A DNA stretch of 64,000 nt, from NCBI GenBank assembly GCA_030407085.1, contig CM059582.1, positions 4,092,001 to 4,156,000 on the forward strand, given 5' to 3'. Position numbers and translations under genes: made by a program. Shown here one piece after another: positions 47,373-62,000 of the stretch. The stretch comes from Trichopria drosophilae. Its lineage: Eukaryota; Arthropoda; Insecta; Hymenoptera; Diapriidae. The notes beneath the pieces are model-generated. The model saw only the letters and a program-made list of their open reading frames with translations. It did not search any database and was not told where the DNA came from. Numbering within the stretch: position 1 is the first letter of the stretch; each line of letters starts with the position of its first letter.

Positions 47373-50300
47373 GTAAGTATTCACATTTAGTTCGATAATT
47401 GAGCATTATTATATAAAGAGAAACGATCTGCTAATGGTACGAAAACTAGAGAAAATTGACGTACACATCGAGGTTATAGTATTATAAAATTGTTCACAGA
47501 ACTTGAAAAAGTCTAAATTTATTATTGGATATTTAGGTGCGAAAAATCTAAAGTATAAGGTCAGAATATTAAAAAAAAATCCCTTTGTTATCTAAACATA
47601 AAGGAGACGCATGTTGCAGAGAAAAATATGTAATGGCTGATTTAAGTTCAAAAATATTCGACGCGGTCATAAACAATACTGATGGATAGTATTTTACACT
47701 TTTTTACGAAAATCGTATATTTCGAGAAGGAAATATACGAAAATTTATCAGTCGACAACTACTTTACCGACAGAGAGATTAAAGCCACGTTAAAACAATA
47801 AAGCTACTAGAGTAGTACGCAGTGTCGGCGAATGACAACAGATGTCGGCTGTGACAGTGATCTTGTCTGACAATTTAATGATTTTTTTATTTTGTATTAA
47901 AAAAACATCATCAGGTTGCGTAATGAATTTTATTGGTATGTAGACTATTGCAAATAATTTGTGAAAAATGTACACGACCCTTTACAAAAATGATAAAACA
48001 TGAAAAACTTACTTTGTTTACTTAATGTTTCTATTTAATTAATTAAAGATATTCACACAAATTAAAGCTATGTAACCTCTACAAACTCTTAGAGTTCTTT
48101 GTATACTCTTTCACTATAGTTGCTCAATTTTCACGACGTGAACAGTGAATATCCGATAAATATACAGAGCAGATTATAAACAAATCCCCCCAGTTTCACA
48201 TGTATTAAGGAAAGCATTTATAAAGAACATTCCAAAGGAAATTGTCTATTTTGAAAGACAAACGGAAAAACAGCCGTGAGAAAATTCGAGTCGCTGATAA
48301 AAAAAAAAAGTCGCGCAACGAGTACAACGAAGTGATTATCGTCCTCATCGAATTCAAATCATGGGCATAATTGGTGGGTATGAGCTTCTCTAGACGGCTG
48401 GTGATCCTAGCTTTTATACGCCAAGATGAAAAGCCTGTAAATGGGGGGTTCCCCCAAGCTCGAGGCGCACTCTTGCAGATGCGGCTGTATAATTGCGATA
48501 TAATTGAACTCGAACGGTAAACGACTCACGCGGCGCTTCATCAGAGATATGATGAAGATTGATATTCTGTATCAATACATCATATTGTTTCTTCCATGCA
48601 AGCTAGAAATGATTAAGATGGAAGCGGAACCAAACTTTTACAGGGTTTAAAAATAGAGATTTTTGAAAACAGCCTCCTGGGTTCTTTTCATCCCGAAATG
48701 AGAAAATATGTGCCAATTACATTTTTTTTTTTATTTTTATAGATTCTATTTACAAGTATGCTCTATCGATATCTGTCGATAAAATAAAAAGAATATAACG
48801 ATTATTTACGCAAACATTTTGCAAAATAAAACAAAGACTGCTATGAACTTTAAATCTTTTTTTTTCATGATTTTCTGTACTGGAACGGGATATAATAAAG
48901 TTATTTTTAAAACGCATAAAATCAAAGAATAAGTGAAGTGAATTTCGACATAATGAAGATATATTGAAAAAATAAAAAGTTTTTGGGAACCAACCGACGC
49001 CTTTTTTGACCATAAACTTGTCAAATTAAAAAAAAAACATCAGACGGTTCATTTTTTATATGAATTCTTTTCACTGTTGATTTACTATGTTTTGAGAATT
49101 GTGTTTATGTTAATACAGCTTTGTAGTATGTATTTTTGTTCTTCTTTCTTTTTTTCATCTTCGACGAATCAAAAAGAAAGGTTTTTTATATTTAATTTCT
49201 TTTAAAGATTTTCTAAAATTGAACATACAATGGGCTAAATCCGATTGTAAATGTTAGTAGTGTTGTATTGTTAGTAGCGAATGCTTAATTGATGTATCTT
49301 AATTCCTTTTTGCAACTAAAATCTAAATTTCTAAAATTTCTTTCTAAAACCCTCGTCTTCTAGCTTTTATGTATATTGAAGGTTATAAAAAACTATCGAA
49401 ATTTCCTACTATAGAAGAATGCTTTATTAGGATTAAAGTTAATTTTAATATATGTTTAATCATTAGATGATTTTCAATAAAAAAAATTAGTTCTTAGTTG
49501 AAAGGAAAAATGAAACATAACAAGACAAGACTAAGCCTATCGGTAAAAGAATGTCTTTTTCGGAATATAGAAATTTTAATTCTGGGTAAACGACACTATG
49601 CTTAGTAATGAGTCTGAATGAAACAAACTGGTTTTACTTGGTAGTACATCTGAGAATGGCAATAGTTATTATAAGTAATACTGAAGATGTTGCAACTAAA
49701 GATGGCAAGTAAAAATTTAATTATACTTATTGAAGGAGTAAATCGAATTTCTTAAAAAAAGGAAAATTTCTCCATGAAAAATAAAATGGTTGAAACCTTC
49801 GTCTCACATGAAAACCAAGAAACAAAACTTAATGTTTTTTTGTAAAAATATATAGAATATAGAAAATTATATGAGTTAATTTCTATTAATAATCTATCTT
49901 GAAAAGACAATCGGTTAGATTCTGCCGAACAAAAAACAGAAAAATCAGTAAAAATGAGAAAAAATTATCTAAAATGTGAAAGATCCAAACTAAAAGGTTT
50001 TGTAGTCACTGTATACTTTCATTTGTTATCATTTGTGGGCTCCTGAAATTGACCCAAAAGTGCCCGAACCGATTTTTGAAAACCCCCAAAAAAATCCTTA
50101 ATTGTGCATATTTTTGTATGAATTACGATAAGTAATTGCAACTTTCGAAATACTGTAAAAGGAAGTCGTATGTAAGCACAACACTAAAATTACTTACCAC
50201 TTTCCAAACTTAGTAAACAATAATTTTATTTATAGAAATGAAGAAAGTGATATTCCAAATTTTAATAATTTTTTGTACGAAACAAAGAAAAACATTAAAT

Positions 50301-53300
50301 GGCACGTCATTCTCTCGAATAAAAAGTCTATTCATGAATTACTAAAACAAAACAGTCGATTGTCCTGGAATAGTATATATCTAGATCAAAATTAATTCCA
50401 ATCGCTTCATCCAGTTGCCTTACTTACCAAGTAAGTCTCGTATTCGCTTATCTCGTAATGGATCGATAGATCAGACAAGACCTCGCCCATGCATTCGATA
50501 CCCTTCCTTTTCGCCAGATCGACTGATCTAAATTTCGCGACAGATCATTGCATAATGGCAGGGTTATCGTGTCGATTATCTGTGCATATCCAATTTCAAT
50601 AACTGATGAAATTAAGCGGTAATTGTTATCGAATAGCAATTTTACGGATGTCGATCGACGCGTACCGTACACTCGAACGTATTAATTGCACGACGTCTGG
50701 CGCATTTCTTTTTGTTCTTTCAGATACTTTCTAGTTCTTTGTGTCGCAAGTAATATGATAATAGTTAATTGAATTTTACTTTTAATACCGTTTTATAAGG
50801 TTTATTACGATTGATCGATACGAGAGCGAATTACTTACGAAAGAGCGATTAGCAGGTGGAAAGAACATGTCGATCAAATTATTACGCTATTAATAATTTT
50901 TCATCTGAGTATTTTTTGTTTAAATTTTTTTAACGTATTGTTCCAAACATAAAATTCTGAAATTCCAGCGAAAATCTTTTAGGCGGAACCCACAGTAAAT
51001 TGTTCATTTTTTTAATCCATTTCACGGATGACTTTTTATCCAATGATAAGTGTTGCCCATCGATCTTTATATGCTAAATCCCTGTCAGTTTTTTGCACTT
51101 AAGAATCGGTTTTGATAAATCGTACCTTGCAGGTACAAATATTGATGTTTGCACAATGCAAAAGGATTGTCCCACATTCCGCGTTTTTTACGCAATACGA
51201 GAGAACCTAAGTTACGTGCACGGGGCTGGATAATTGATAGATCGATCGCGCGTAGGATCTATCGTGTTTGCATTCTTTTAAAATGAGAACACGATGGTCA
51301 TTGCGAGAACCTTTGTGTCGTTGGACTCGATTTGGAAACCGACGGACGCCTCTTTGACCTTAAACTTAAACAGACAGCCTTTATTCGAATGTTTGACTTT
51401 CGATTTCGCTCGCCGATTAACCCATTTTAATTCCAGATATCTCCGTCACGATTTTGTTATCCTCGCAAAATACCGTAGTCTTTTGTCCAATTGACCTTTT
51501 TATGTCGTCTGAAAGAAGAGTTTATTTATTTTTAGTTTTTCGTAATGATGAAGTAAATATGACGAAATTTATATTTCATATCCTAAACTTCTCACTTCCA
51601 AAAAACTACTTTTATTTTTTAAATAATAAACAAATATCTCTGGTAACTATTGTAATTAGTGTATACAAGTTTTATATCTGATGTTTTAAATTTTAACATA
51701 CAAAAGCGTCAAGTAAACATTTCAATTGTAAAAACCTGATTAGAAATTAAAATGTATATTTTCAGCTGCTTGTAAACAAGTCGTTGATAATTGCTCGATC
51801 AAACAGGCAAGCGTATAATTTAATTCTTTGCGTTTGAGTCGTTGCATTCCTCGTATAATTTCGTTGCCGATGCAAATTTATTCCCTTTGCATCGAGGGAA
51901 ATGTTGTTTCTATATCCGTACGTTCATACTAAAAAAAAATATCGAAAATCAGTGTAGAGACCATAGATCCGCCTTTCAAAAAGAGTAAAAAAAAATCGAG
52001 TGCAGACGTCAGACACAAAAAATCATTGTCGGTTCATTAATGTATAAAATAAATCTATATTAAGTTTTTTGTCACAGACCCCCTGGAATGATAGGTAGTA
52101 AAATTATTATTTATCGGATCTGCAAAATCGATGAATAAATCATGATTCAGCGTCGGGTCTATTGCGCAACAATTTTTAAAAATAGTTCAACCGGTATGGT
52201 ATTATATTATCCAATGATTTTTCTGTAGTTACGAGTGAAGGAATTCGTTTCATTCATCCGTAAGTGCCTCGCGTGCAAATCGAAAGAAAATTATTCGTTT
52301 CCGACCAGGCGCATGTCACGGGAATTAGTACAATCATTAATTATCATATGCACTTTGATTGGATCGGTCGACCGAATCGCGTCTGCATTATCATCGGGAA
52401 CGCCGGCGCTCGTTATGATTTGATTTACGATCGGCAAAGGCTTTCCTGACTATCGACCTCCAGATGATTTAAACAGACGTCATCCTAGGTTAGAATTATT
52501 CCGTTTTCATTCGCACGATAAAACGTTATGATTACATAATTCTGCTTACGTCGAAGGGCTTTACGGTATTTACGTTTCTTCACCTACGATGAACAATTAG
52601 AATGGCATTTTTTTTTGAGGAAAATCTTGGTAGATTTAGCGCCATGAAATTTGTCCGCTATTTTATTTTCGTTTTTAACCATTTCTAATACGTTTAACAA
52701 AGCTTTGGAGTAAACATTTGTCCTGATCAGGGCCTTGGAAAATATCTACTCGGGCAATTTTACCTATTTTTTGTTAACCACTTTTTTTAGAAAAACAGAT
52801 AGATGTCCTATATGTTGACATGGAATCACTTATGTTTTCCTTCTTTGTTTTCAAAATCATCAATATATTATAAGTACACATGAAATTTGTACCTTCTAAA
52901 GCGCAACATATTTCAAAAAATTGAAGTGCCAACATTTCCGTAATCTACCTTAAGTTTCAACTCTTAAGATAGAAAAAAGAAGGAAACATGCCCTAGTATA
53001 ACAATATGTGCCCTTTTCAGAAGTACTGAAGAAAGTGACTAAAGATGTGCCACATGTTTAAAAAAACAGTGCATGTAGCATATTTGAAATCATTACAAAT
53101 TATAATTTGCCTTGGCTTCGAAATATGTATGTTATACAAGAATATGCTTACAATAGATGTTAGTAAAGAATGAGCTTGAAGTTAGTATTGAACTTGAATA
53201 ACAGGTTAACAAAATTGAAAGGCATACCAACAATAGAATAACAACATTATTTGCCACAAGTTTGATCGCTATCGTCAAAATATTGTTTTTAAGAAGTTGC

Positions 53301-56000
53301 TAAAGGCGGTCCTAACCTAAAATAGTCAAATTAAGAATAAACCGATGAAATCTAATTTCGATGAAACTAATTCGAGATTAATTGAGAATTCGGAAAAAAA
53401 ATTGAAATGACATTTTACAGTTCGCATTTTTATTCTCGTTCAAGTTTGAAACGATTCTGATGAAATTTGGCATAAGTTCATTAACAAAAACGATAAATTG
53501 ACCCAAAAATATGTTTGGGCATTATAAACTTCTTCAGACTGAATTTAAATTTTATATTTTAAGTTAGGAGTTCACGTTATAAATCCAGCAGCTTTAGCAA
53601 TGGCCATTAAATAGCGTGTCCCAACCAAAAACTTGATATTTTAAAAGACCAATTATTACCGATTAAGCTTCCATATGTGGCTTGGAAAATGACGTTGGCT
53701 AAATCGATTTAAAATTCGTGAAGAATGAACAAAAAATATGAAATATAGAAAATGAGTCCAGTTTAGTTTTTGGCTAGTTTCTGTTCAATTTTTTATTTCC
53801 CACATTAAACGTTAATAAGGAAAATAGGCAGTAGAACAAAAAACTGGACTGAGTTCTACTAGGGTTTTATTTCGTTTAATTTTCTTAAAATTCTAAACAG
53901 ATTTGACTGAAATTGGGTACATTTTTAGTAACATTTTTAATTCACATTCCAGATTTTTAATCAAAGAACTCAACAACCAAAAAGTGACCATTTTCGTTTA
54001 AATGAAAGCTCGTTTTACGTTTTCATCCGCCACTTTTATTAATTCTCTGTTGAGATTTGGAAGTATATATTCCATTTAGATTGGCTATATTGAACAGAGA
54101 TTTTTCTGGATCTCAAAATGCAATAAACGATCCTGAATACTATGAAAATTTAACAGAATATTTTCGATAGAAAAATGTGTCATATTGACACATTATATAA
54201 TAGCACATTAAGCAACTAGGGAGCAAAATACGTGTTTGACGACGAGGGCGAGTTTGATCGCCCATCGAAGCGAAGTCTGCGTTTCGGCAGGGCTTAAAAA
54301 GTGATGCATACAGCGTCATCTTTCCCATATCAACGTCCATATCAATATCCAGTGTCACTCGGATTTGATTCAAATGTTGTGGTTTCTATTAATTATAAAA
54401 CCTATTAAAAATAAGTAAAAGTTCGCTAAAAGGTAATTATTATAATTTTTTGTAAAGATAAAAAGCACTGTTGAAACCAGATTTAAAAAAAATTTTGTTC
54501 TGTGTAGGTTTAAAGCAGTGTTAACATTTTCAAATAAATTTCTGAGTTCTTTTGATACCCGGCAAAACATTTAAAAAAACTAAGAAATTATAATGTGAAA
54601 CTGTATTATGGTAAATAAAAATATGGTAATTTTATATACGTTACAATAACAATCCCAATATGATTTCTGCATATTACAGGGGTGACAATTCATCAAGTTC
54701 TTATGTCACATATAGTATAATTTGATCCAATGGCTTTACTAGCGATTTTCTTGCTAAGAATAACTAGTGAATATATTTCTGGACACAATAATAATTTTGA
54801 TTAAGGCTAAACTATTTCGTCGTACTTCTGAATAATTAATCATTTTGTTTTTGTACTGTTAGAGAAATAGTATTTTTCGTACCTAGGGCGCAAAATGTTT
54901 GCAATTTGCAAAAACATTTTTTGTCATACGGGGGACAAAAATGCGATAAAAAACTTCATTTTCGAAGTATACAATCCTAAGTCATCGAACATTGATTTGT
55001 ATGTTTACAGTGTGAAATCCCCTCCCTTTAATTATACACCCGAGAGGACGAAAGATCCCATTTTGCGACCCAAAAAAAGGCCTCTGACATGAAGATCATA
55101 ACTAGCTTTTCGTTTATAATTTTGGATATTTAGGGAAACTTCATAGTTTTTTAAAAAACACATAGCAAACTCTATAAACTCTATTTTCCCAGTTATTTAC
55201 TTATGTCCGGTTTTCCTCGACTTTGTAATATTCGCCAAATGAGGACTTTCAGATCGAAAATTGAGATAATTTGTTTATCATAATATGACCAAGCTATCAC
55301 CTGGAAGAGAATAGAGGTACATACATAATTTTGTCATTATAATACATCATTTTGAAAATCGAAGTGAATTTGTAATAAACGAAGAAATGTAGATATTTTT
55401 AAAATTGATACATTTCCGATCGATTAAAGATAATGATTATAAAAATTAATAACAAACTACGAAATGAGAAAGAATTTAAGAAAAAAAATGGAAATGTAGA
55501 AAAATGGTGAATGTAACTGATAATAGTTACGTAATTGCACAACTCGTTTTTTCAATTCGAAGAAGTTGTTTGTTTTTTGCTCCGCCATTTGACACGTGTT
55601 TGCAAACTGAATAATCTAAGAATTTGCGCTTGATCGCAGCGATTGTCGTTTCTTTCTCATTGTCATGCAGCTCTCTGCACGGAATAAAACGCAATTTCAC
55701 GTGCCAGTTGCATCGTGGTCGACGTCCCTGACTGAAATTAATAAAATGGATGGAAAAGAAACGGTACTTTGCTTAAATAGAGTCTGCAGGTAAATTAATT
55801 TTTTTGTCAGAAAATTTGAAGCACGACAATACCTCAAGTAGAATGCTCAAATTAAAGATTAATTGATTCTAGTTTTTGAAAATTTATATTATTCTGAGAC
55901 AAAATTTGTGTCTGCTCAGAACAATTTTCATCTCCATACAATCTACTGAAGAAAATTGAATTTTACGTCATAACAAAATTATATTGATTATAGCTGAATA
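47373..56000. other. Open-ended Shroom intron, first part
   Basis: The donor GTAAGT opens an intron whose acceptor is not in the window as far as I can tell. GC-richer patches lie at 48270-48560 (with a GGGGGTTCCCCC palindrome), 50400-50700, 51040-51450, 51770-51900, 52230-52600 and 55560-55740. They have dense TAAT/ATTA and CpG words but no splice-linked coding. Between 53300 and 54100 the text resembles old copies of a dispersed repeat (GATGAAATTTGGCAT). Motifs AGGGAGCAAAATAC (54219) and AGGGCGCAAAATG (54886) recall the cluster at 18.3 kb. Confidence 0.45.
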
Positions 56001-59000
56001 AAGATGTCTTTGAATTACTTTGACTTACTTTGCAAAACAATCGAAAAGAGAAACATCCGACACCTTCAGTGTCGACGAACTCTGGGTCAGTAATGAAAAA
56101 GCCGAAGCATCCTATCGAATACGATATGAAGATATAAACAGATGGAGCGAGAAAATGAGAATAAAAATAATAAAGAAATCGAGAAAGAGAATTGGGACGG
56201 TAATTGAATACCCAAAAATATCCGGAGACAGATACGTGAAACAAATAAGGATAAAAATAAAAGTAATAGGGAGAATTATGAGTAACAGGTGGAATAAAAT
56301 GGAACGAGATTATATACGGTACCGTTGCGGACGAATGGAAAGTCTGCGAGATACTTAGTTTTCGACTTCCTCCTACTCGATGAATTTTTTTCGGAACAGG
56401 GAATAAGTACGACCATCAAGGTCGTGAAGAGAAAGAAGCGTGAAATCGAAGGTAAAATGGTTTTTATAAGAAGAAATGGTTTCTTCGAGATGTTTTTGGC
56501 GGGACAGTAAAACTTGTGCCAATCTCTGTCAAAACAAAAATATTTTATAGTGTCTTTTAAAAGGACAGTCATTTTGTATAATTATACATTTTATGGTAAT
56601 TTAATTGCTTTAAATGCTCAATCTTTTTGAATGGCAAGTTTAATATGCTCCATCAGTTGGTTGTTACTCCAAGTCGTTATAATGGCAAGAGGATATGACA
56701 TATTTCTCTTTTACCAAATTTTTAGTATTTTAAAATTAATTTTTAATTTGCAAACTAACTACTTCTATGCAATCAGTATGACAAATAACTATTTAATATT
56801 ATTTGTTGAATGAATTGATTACACTTCTCAACACGATGATTTTGTCTTTGACAAGCGAAATATAATTTCCGAAGTAGTTTTTGGTGCTTAAAATGATGGG
56901 ACTAGCAGAATTTTCCTATCACGTCGCATTTTCGATACAACTGAGGCTAAATATGACAAAACCTTCGATTTTCGCTAAAATTTACATGAGAAATTCAAAA
57001 TATTTATTAAGTCATCAAAATTATTAAAATTTTAAACCTCTTTTAGTGCCTACAATAAAAAGTAAAAATCACGATCATGGGTTACATTTTCAAAATTCGA
57101 AAAGGCAGATCCAATGTGATTTTTAAATTTCGATTTTTTGTTCGAAGATTTTTCTGTTGGTGATCATGATGTTTAGGTCAGATTTTTAAAATTCAAAATG
57201 GAGGATACAACATGGCGGTGAAATTTTTTATAATCGAAATAAATTCGTTGCGTACGACCCTGAAAACTCCCTAGTACGCAGTTTCATCTGTATCAAGCAA
57301 TTTTTTACAGTATTGCCCGCCATCGATAGGTCGTTTTAGGTTTTGAAAATCTGAGCTGAGATTCATAATTAACAATTCTAAAAACACTCGATTAAAAAAT
57401 ATCAATTATTTTCCATATAAAGAAAAATGTATGCTTCACAGGATTAAAAGAAATCGTTATTTGATATTGTCTTTATATAGTTTCTTCAGAAATTTAGCGT
57501 ACAACAAAATTATTTATTTATGTTAAACAAAAAAAAAATCTATACCTTTGTATAAAATTAAAAAATATATCAAAATAAAAGCAAAACTCAGAGAAAGGGA
57601 TAAAATTGTAAAATCATTAACAAAATCGATAAAAAACAGAATATATAGTAATAATAAATAAATTTTAAAAAAATTACATTTTTTAAACTTATTGACATGA
57701 ATTCGTTGAAATCATTCAAATATTAAATATAACATTAAAATAAATTCTCGAAAAGTGACACATTCTGTAATATAGCTGACTTTTCCTTGAATATTAAATT
57801 TTGACATTCATTTTAGAAGAATAAATACAACTAAAATACGTTTTTATCATAAATTATGTTTAATTTAATAATTGCTTCCACAAGAGGACACTTATTCCAA
57901 ATTACATTTCGTGTGAATTACACAATACGTTTGTTGTCATTTTACAACTACCGTCATAGTAACTGAAAACAGTGAAAATATCCAATTAAAGTGAAGAAAT
58001 TATGCGGAAGTTGCATTTGACTTGTTCCAAATTCAAAGTGTTACTGCCCTGTAGACTAAAGCACCGCAGTTTTCCATTTCTTTTGACGAATATTGGAAAG
58101 TGTACTTTTAATAGCTTTTTAATTATAGCATACAACTATTATGCGTCTGCATGAAAGCAAACATGAAGTTACTGAGAAATAAACAACACTATTACTGAAA
58201 TTTGAAAATTAGATTTAGAAATTGAATTACAATTTTGAAAATTCACAAAAAAACATGTATTCTCTTACCCCGTGGAAGTTGTGTGCGTAATGTTTTATTA
58301 GAAATTGTATCAACAAAATTGACAGTCACAAATACTGACACCATATCCTCAATAAGAGTTCTATTCTTAAAACTCAACTATACGCGCATTGCATCGGAAT
58401 TGTGGATGAGCAAGTTTCACCGAACTTGTGCTCGTTTTGAGCTTTTTGAAGCCATCAATACCAATTGTGTTATTTTACGAATAGCGATGAGTGAAAAGTG
58501 CTTTTAGTTATATTTATTCTGGTGTTTCCCTTATTTGGAGAACCTCCAATACATGACCCAAAATATGTTTATGAATTACTTCTACTACAAAGATTTTTAT
58601 AACGAATTTTATTACGATTTAATGCTTATTAAAGGAAAATGTGAAATTGTTCATGTTCAATCTATATTTAGCAATTTATGTTATGTTAAGGTTCTCTCAT
58701 ACATTGAGTTGTTTAGATGCGTTCATTTTGATTTAAAGAAAAGCAACTAAAAATGTATGGTATTAAATGTATGTATATTGCTTCTACTGCTAAATATAGT
58801 CTTTAGCGAAAAAAAGTAATTTCTTCCTTAGTAGAGTAAGCTTGTTTTCATAAAAGTCAACTTTACCTTCACCTTTAACGTTGAAGTCTTAGGAAGCCAA
58901 AACACAAAAGTTTTATAAACATCGTTTTTTAAATCCTTGTGATAAAATGAGTTATTTTTGTTATAAGGCCGTAAAGTAATATTTTACGCCCGTGATACGA

Positions 59001-62000
59001 ACAAAATCGTCTAAAATTATTTATTTTTCGCTGTTCATTATAATTGTTCGGTTCTTACACTAGGAAATTGACGGATTAAATGACATTTTATAGGGAAAGT
59101 TATGTTATGTTTTGTGGGAAGATTAATAAACTGAAATTAATACAAAAATTAATAAAGATTTCGAAAATTAATAAACCGAAAAATAAATTCTACGGTATTG
59201 GTATGGGACTGAAGTCTCCAAGCTTAACTTTTTAGCATACTACGAACCACAATCTTTTCTTTTAATTAATTCCAATGATGAATTAATAACTGCACTCAGA
59301 ACAACACCGAATAAGTTATTTTTTAGTAATGTTCGGAATATTTATCATTCGAATTTTGAACCCTGGCCAAAAGTATGAACGGAGAAAAACACTTTTCAAT
59401 TTCTGGTAACATGAAAATGTTATACATTTATAAATGGCTGCAGTATCAGATAAAACACTTGAGTCATAGATGTGGCAAAAAATGACTATATAAATAATAA
59501 TTTTAAATTATTTTTTTTCTATCCATTTTCATAAAAGAAAATTATTATTCAATTATACAAAGGCATGATATATTTCATGAACCCGTATATCATCGATTTT
59601 CGATATCTTAAGTACCATTTTTTGCAAGGCTTTGCCACACTTAACAATCAATGACCAGCTATTTTGGGGGCACACTTAAAATAGAACTGGGTTATTCTGG
59701 ATTTACCATTTGTAATTTTTAAATCTTCACGTTACATTTATAATGAGCGCTGGAGAATCAGTATTAATCCGAATGGTACACGCATTTAACGGCATTTAGT
59801 AATATTTGAATAAATGTGGCAAATTTGCAGCAACCATATTGCATTCGACTTTTTAAATTTTAGAATTTTGACATAAGATTAAGATTCTGCGACCTAGAAA
59901 ACCTCGGGATACCAAGTTTCATTCAATTCCATTAGAAATTGTGGATCTTATTGCAAAATGTACAGATATGAATTGCCATGTTTTGGCACTTTTTGTATTA
60001 AGCGGTTAATCACCATTCCAGGCTGATAAAGAAACCCTGTCTCTTTCAGGAATAACCCAATTTTAGCATTAGACTGCGACTATTTTAATGCAATATTAGG
60101 ATTCCTCCTCTAAACAAGAATTAAACTTAAATCGTATAGTTGCCTAGACATGGGTTTATGTATGAAATCTGAATTTCATTAATGGCTTATTCAAGTGTTT
60201 AACATGGCTTAAATATTCTATATTAAAAAAAAAAATTTATGTTGGATGAGGCTTAAAAAGGTTTTTACTGGAGTGAATTTTGGCGTAGAATGGTTTATGG
60301 AATTTTGTTGTTTCTATTGCAGATAAATTAAGTCAAACAAATGTAGAAGTCCATATATACGTCAAGCGATGTATATTTGGAATTCCTAATTATTTTCCAA
60401 TTATACTTCTCGAATCAGCACGACTAAAATAGTTCGACAAAGGAAAGCTAGCCCTTCAGTTTTGCAATTTTGCCAAAGCAATAAAGCATTCATCAACAGC
60501 TCTAATGTTTAGGGCTCTACTCTAATTTATTGTTCATTTCCAAGAATAATAAATTTTAAGCCCATCTTACTTCAGGTAATCAGAAAACACCATTTTCAAA
60601 CTCCATTATTCAATCGCCCTGCTTTTGGTGGAAGCTGCATGGCAGTTAAGACTTCTTGATTTAGAATTTGCATCAGCGTAATATGCACCCGTAATATAGC
60701 ACATAGTTGATAAAGACGTCGCGACGATGAGTCCTCAAAAGACGAATCACGAACGAATAGCCTGTTTCGATCTTGACGTTCAGCAGAAGCAGCAGCAGAA
60801 ATTTTAATGGCTTCCTGCGCTTTAAATCGGTCTCGTCATCGGCTAAATAAAACGGCTGTTATTGCCACACGCGAATGAATACGCGACGGTCCCGTACGTG
60901 CACGAAACGTGCACGCGGTGTGCAAAAGGCTCTTAGGCAGAAATCAAATGCGGCATCACGGACTCCTCTCTTTGTCCGCTCTCGGGCCACGTCGGTGAAC
61001 TTTCGGCCCACGGGGCAAAGTGGCCTTCTGATGGAAATCTGCTGCTGCTGCTGTTGCGGAGGCTGGGAAACGGATGGAGAAAACGAGAAACAATTAGGGG
61101 AATAAGACAAAGGATTCATGCGATACACTTTTTGTAGCGTCGGTTGCTCGAAAACCCATTTGCACCGTGATGACTCCAGTTGCAGCCACTTCGGTCTGTT
61201 ACGATTTTGATACGTGAAGAAGCTCATTGTTCCGAGATATGAAAGGATGCCGATATTACAAAACTTGGAAGCTAATTGAATTTTCGTTAGAGCATAATAA
61301 CTTTCTGTTTACTCGTTCTGCAATAGGTCATTGTTGGTCTCCAATCATTCCCTGTTGAATGTTTTTCTTTCATCGATTCTGAACAATTATGTTCTCTCAT
61401 AGAGTTCTTTCAAAGATTGTTTCTACGAGTATGTCATCCAACATTTCACAAACGTAATTAACTCCACGTTGTTAGCAAATTGAATCTTATTCTGCTTATC
61501 AGAGTTACAAAAAAGGAAACTTGATTCGTGCTTGTTATGATCCGATGCGAGGTGTGTTCCGACAGTAATGCCAGCTGTAGGCAATAGCTACTGTTAGAAA
61601 TGCAATGCTTCAGTATGTGTACTGAAAGTAAGTAACTGTATACGTTTAAATAGTGTTCGCTTAAATAACATGCAATGCGGAACAAATTTGCGGGGTGAAG
61701 CAACCGCTGTCAAGCATTAATTGCAGACCAACTGAAGGTTGATATTAACCACGTAGCTCACCATCCACCAGCATTAGTTTTCGGCATACGCTACTTTAGC
61801 TGTCTAAGATATTGGTGCTCGAATTAGGTGAAACTAAGACTATGCAAAAAAAGAGTCGACAGCGGGAGCAGCAGATGAGACATGTGGATAACGATATTAA
61901 GACATGGAAAGAAAGGCGAGAAGGGGAATCCCCTTTGCGACCTCATCGCTCACCGAGCGGACGAACAAACGACCAATAATAATTGCAAATTGCAAGGTCC

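Noticed and set aside
46216..47384. Several minus-strand frames and alternative + frames
   Set aside because: Shadows of the large Shroom exon; the + frame from 45927 has the conserved protein blocks and the correct splice phase.
60859..61227. 122-codon minus-strand frame with a Gln run
   Set aside because: The Gln run comes from a short CTG triplet repeat; the rest has no recognisable domain or splice-linked partner.
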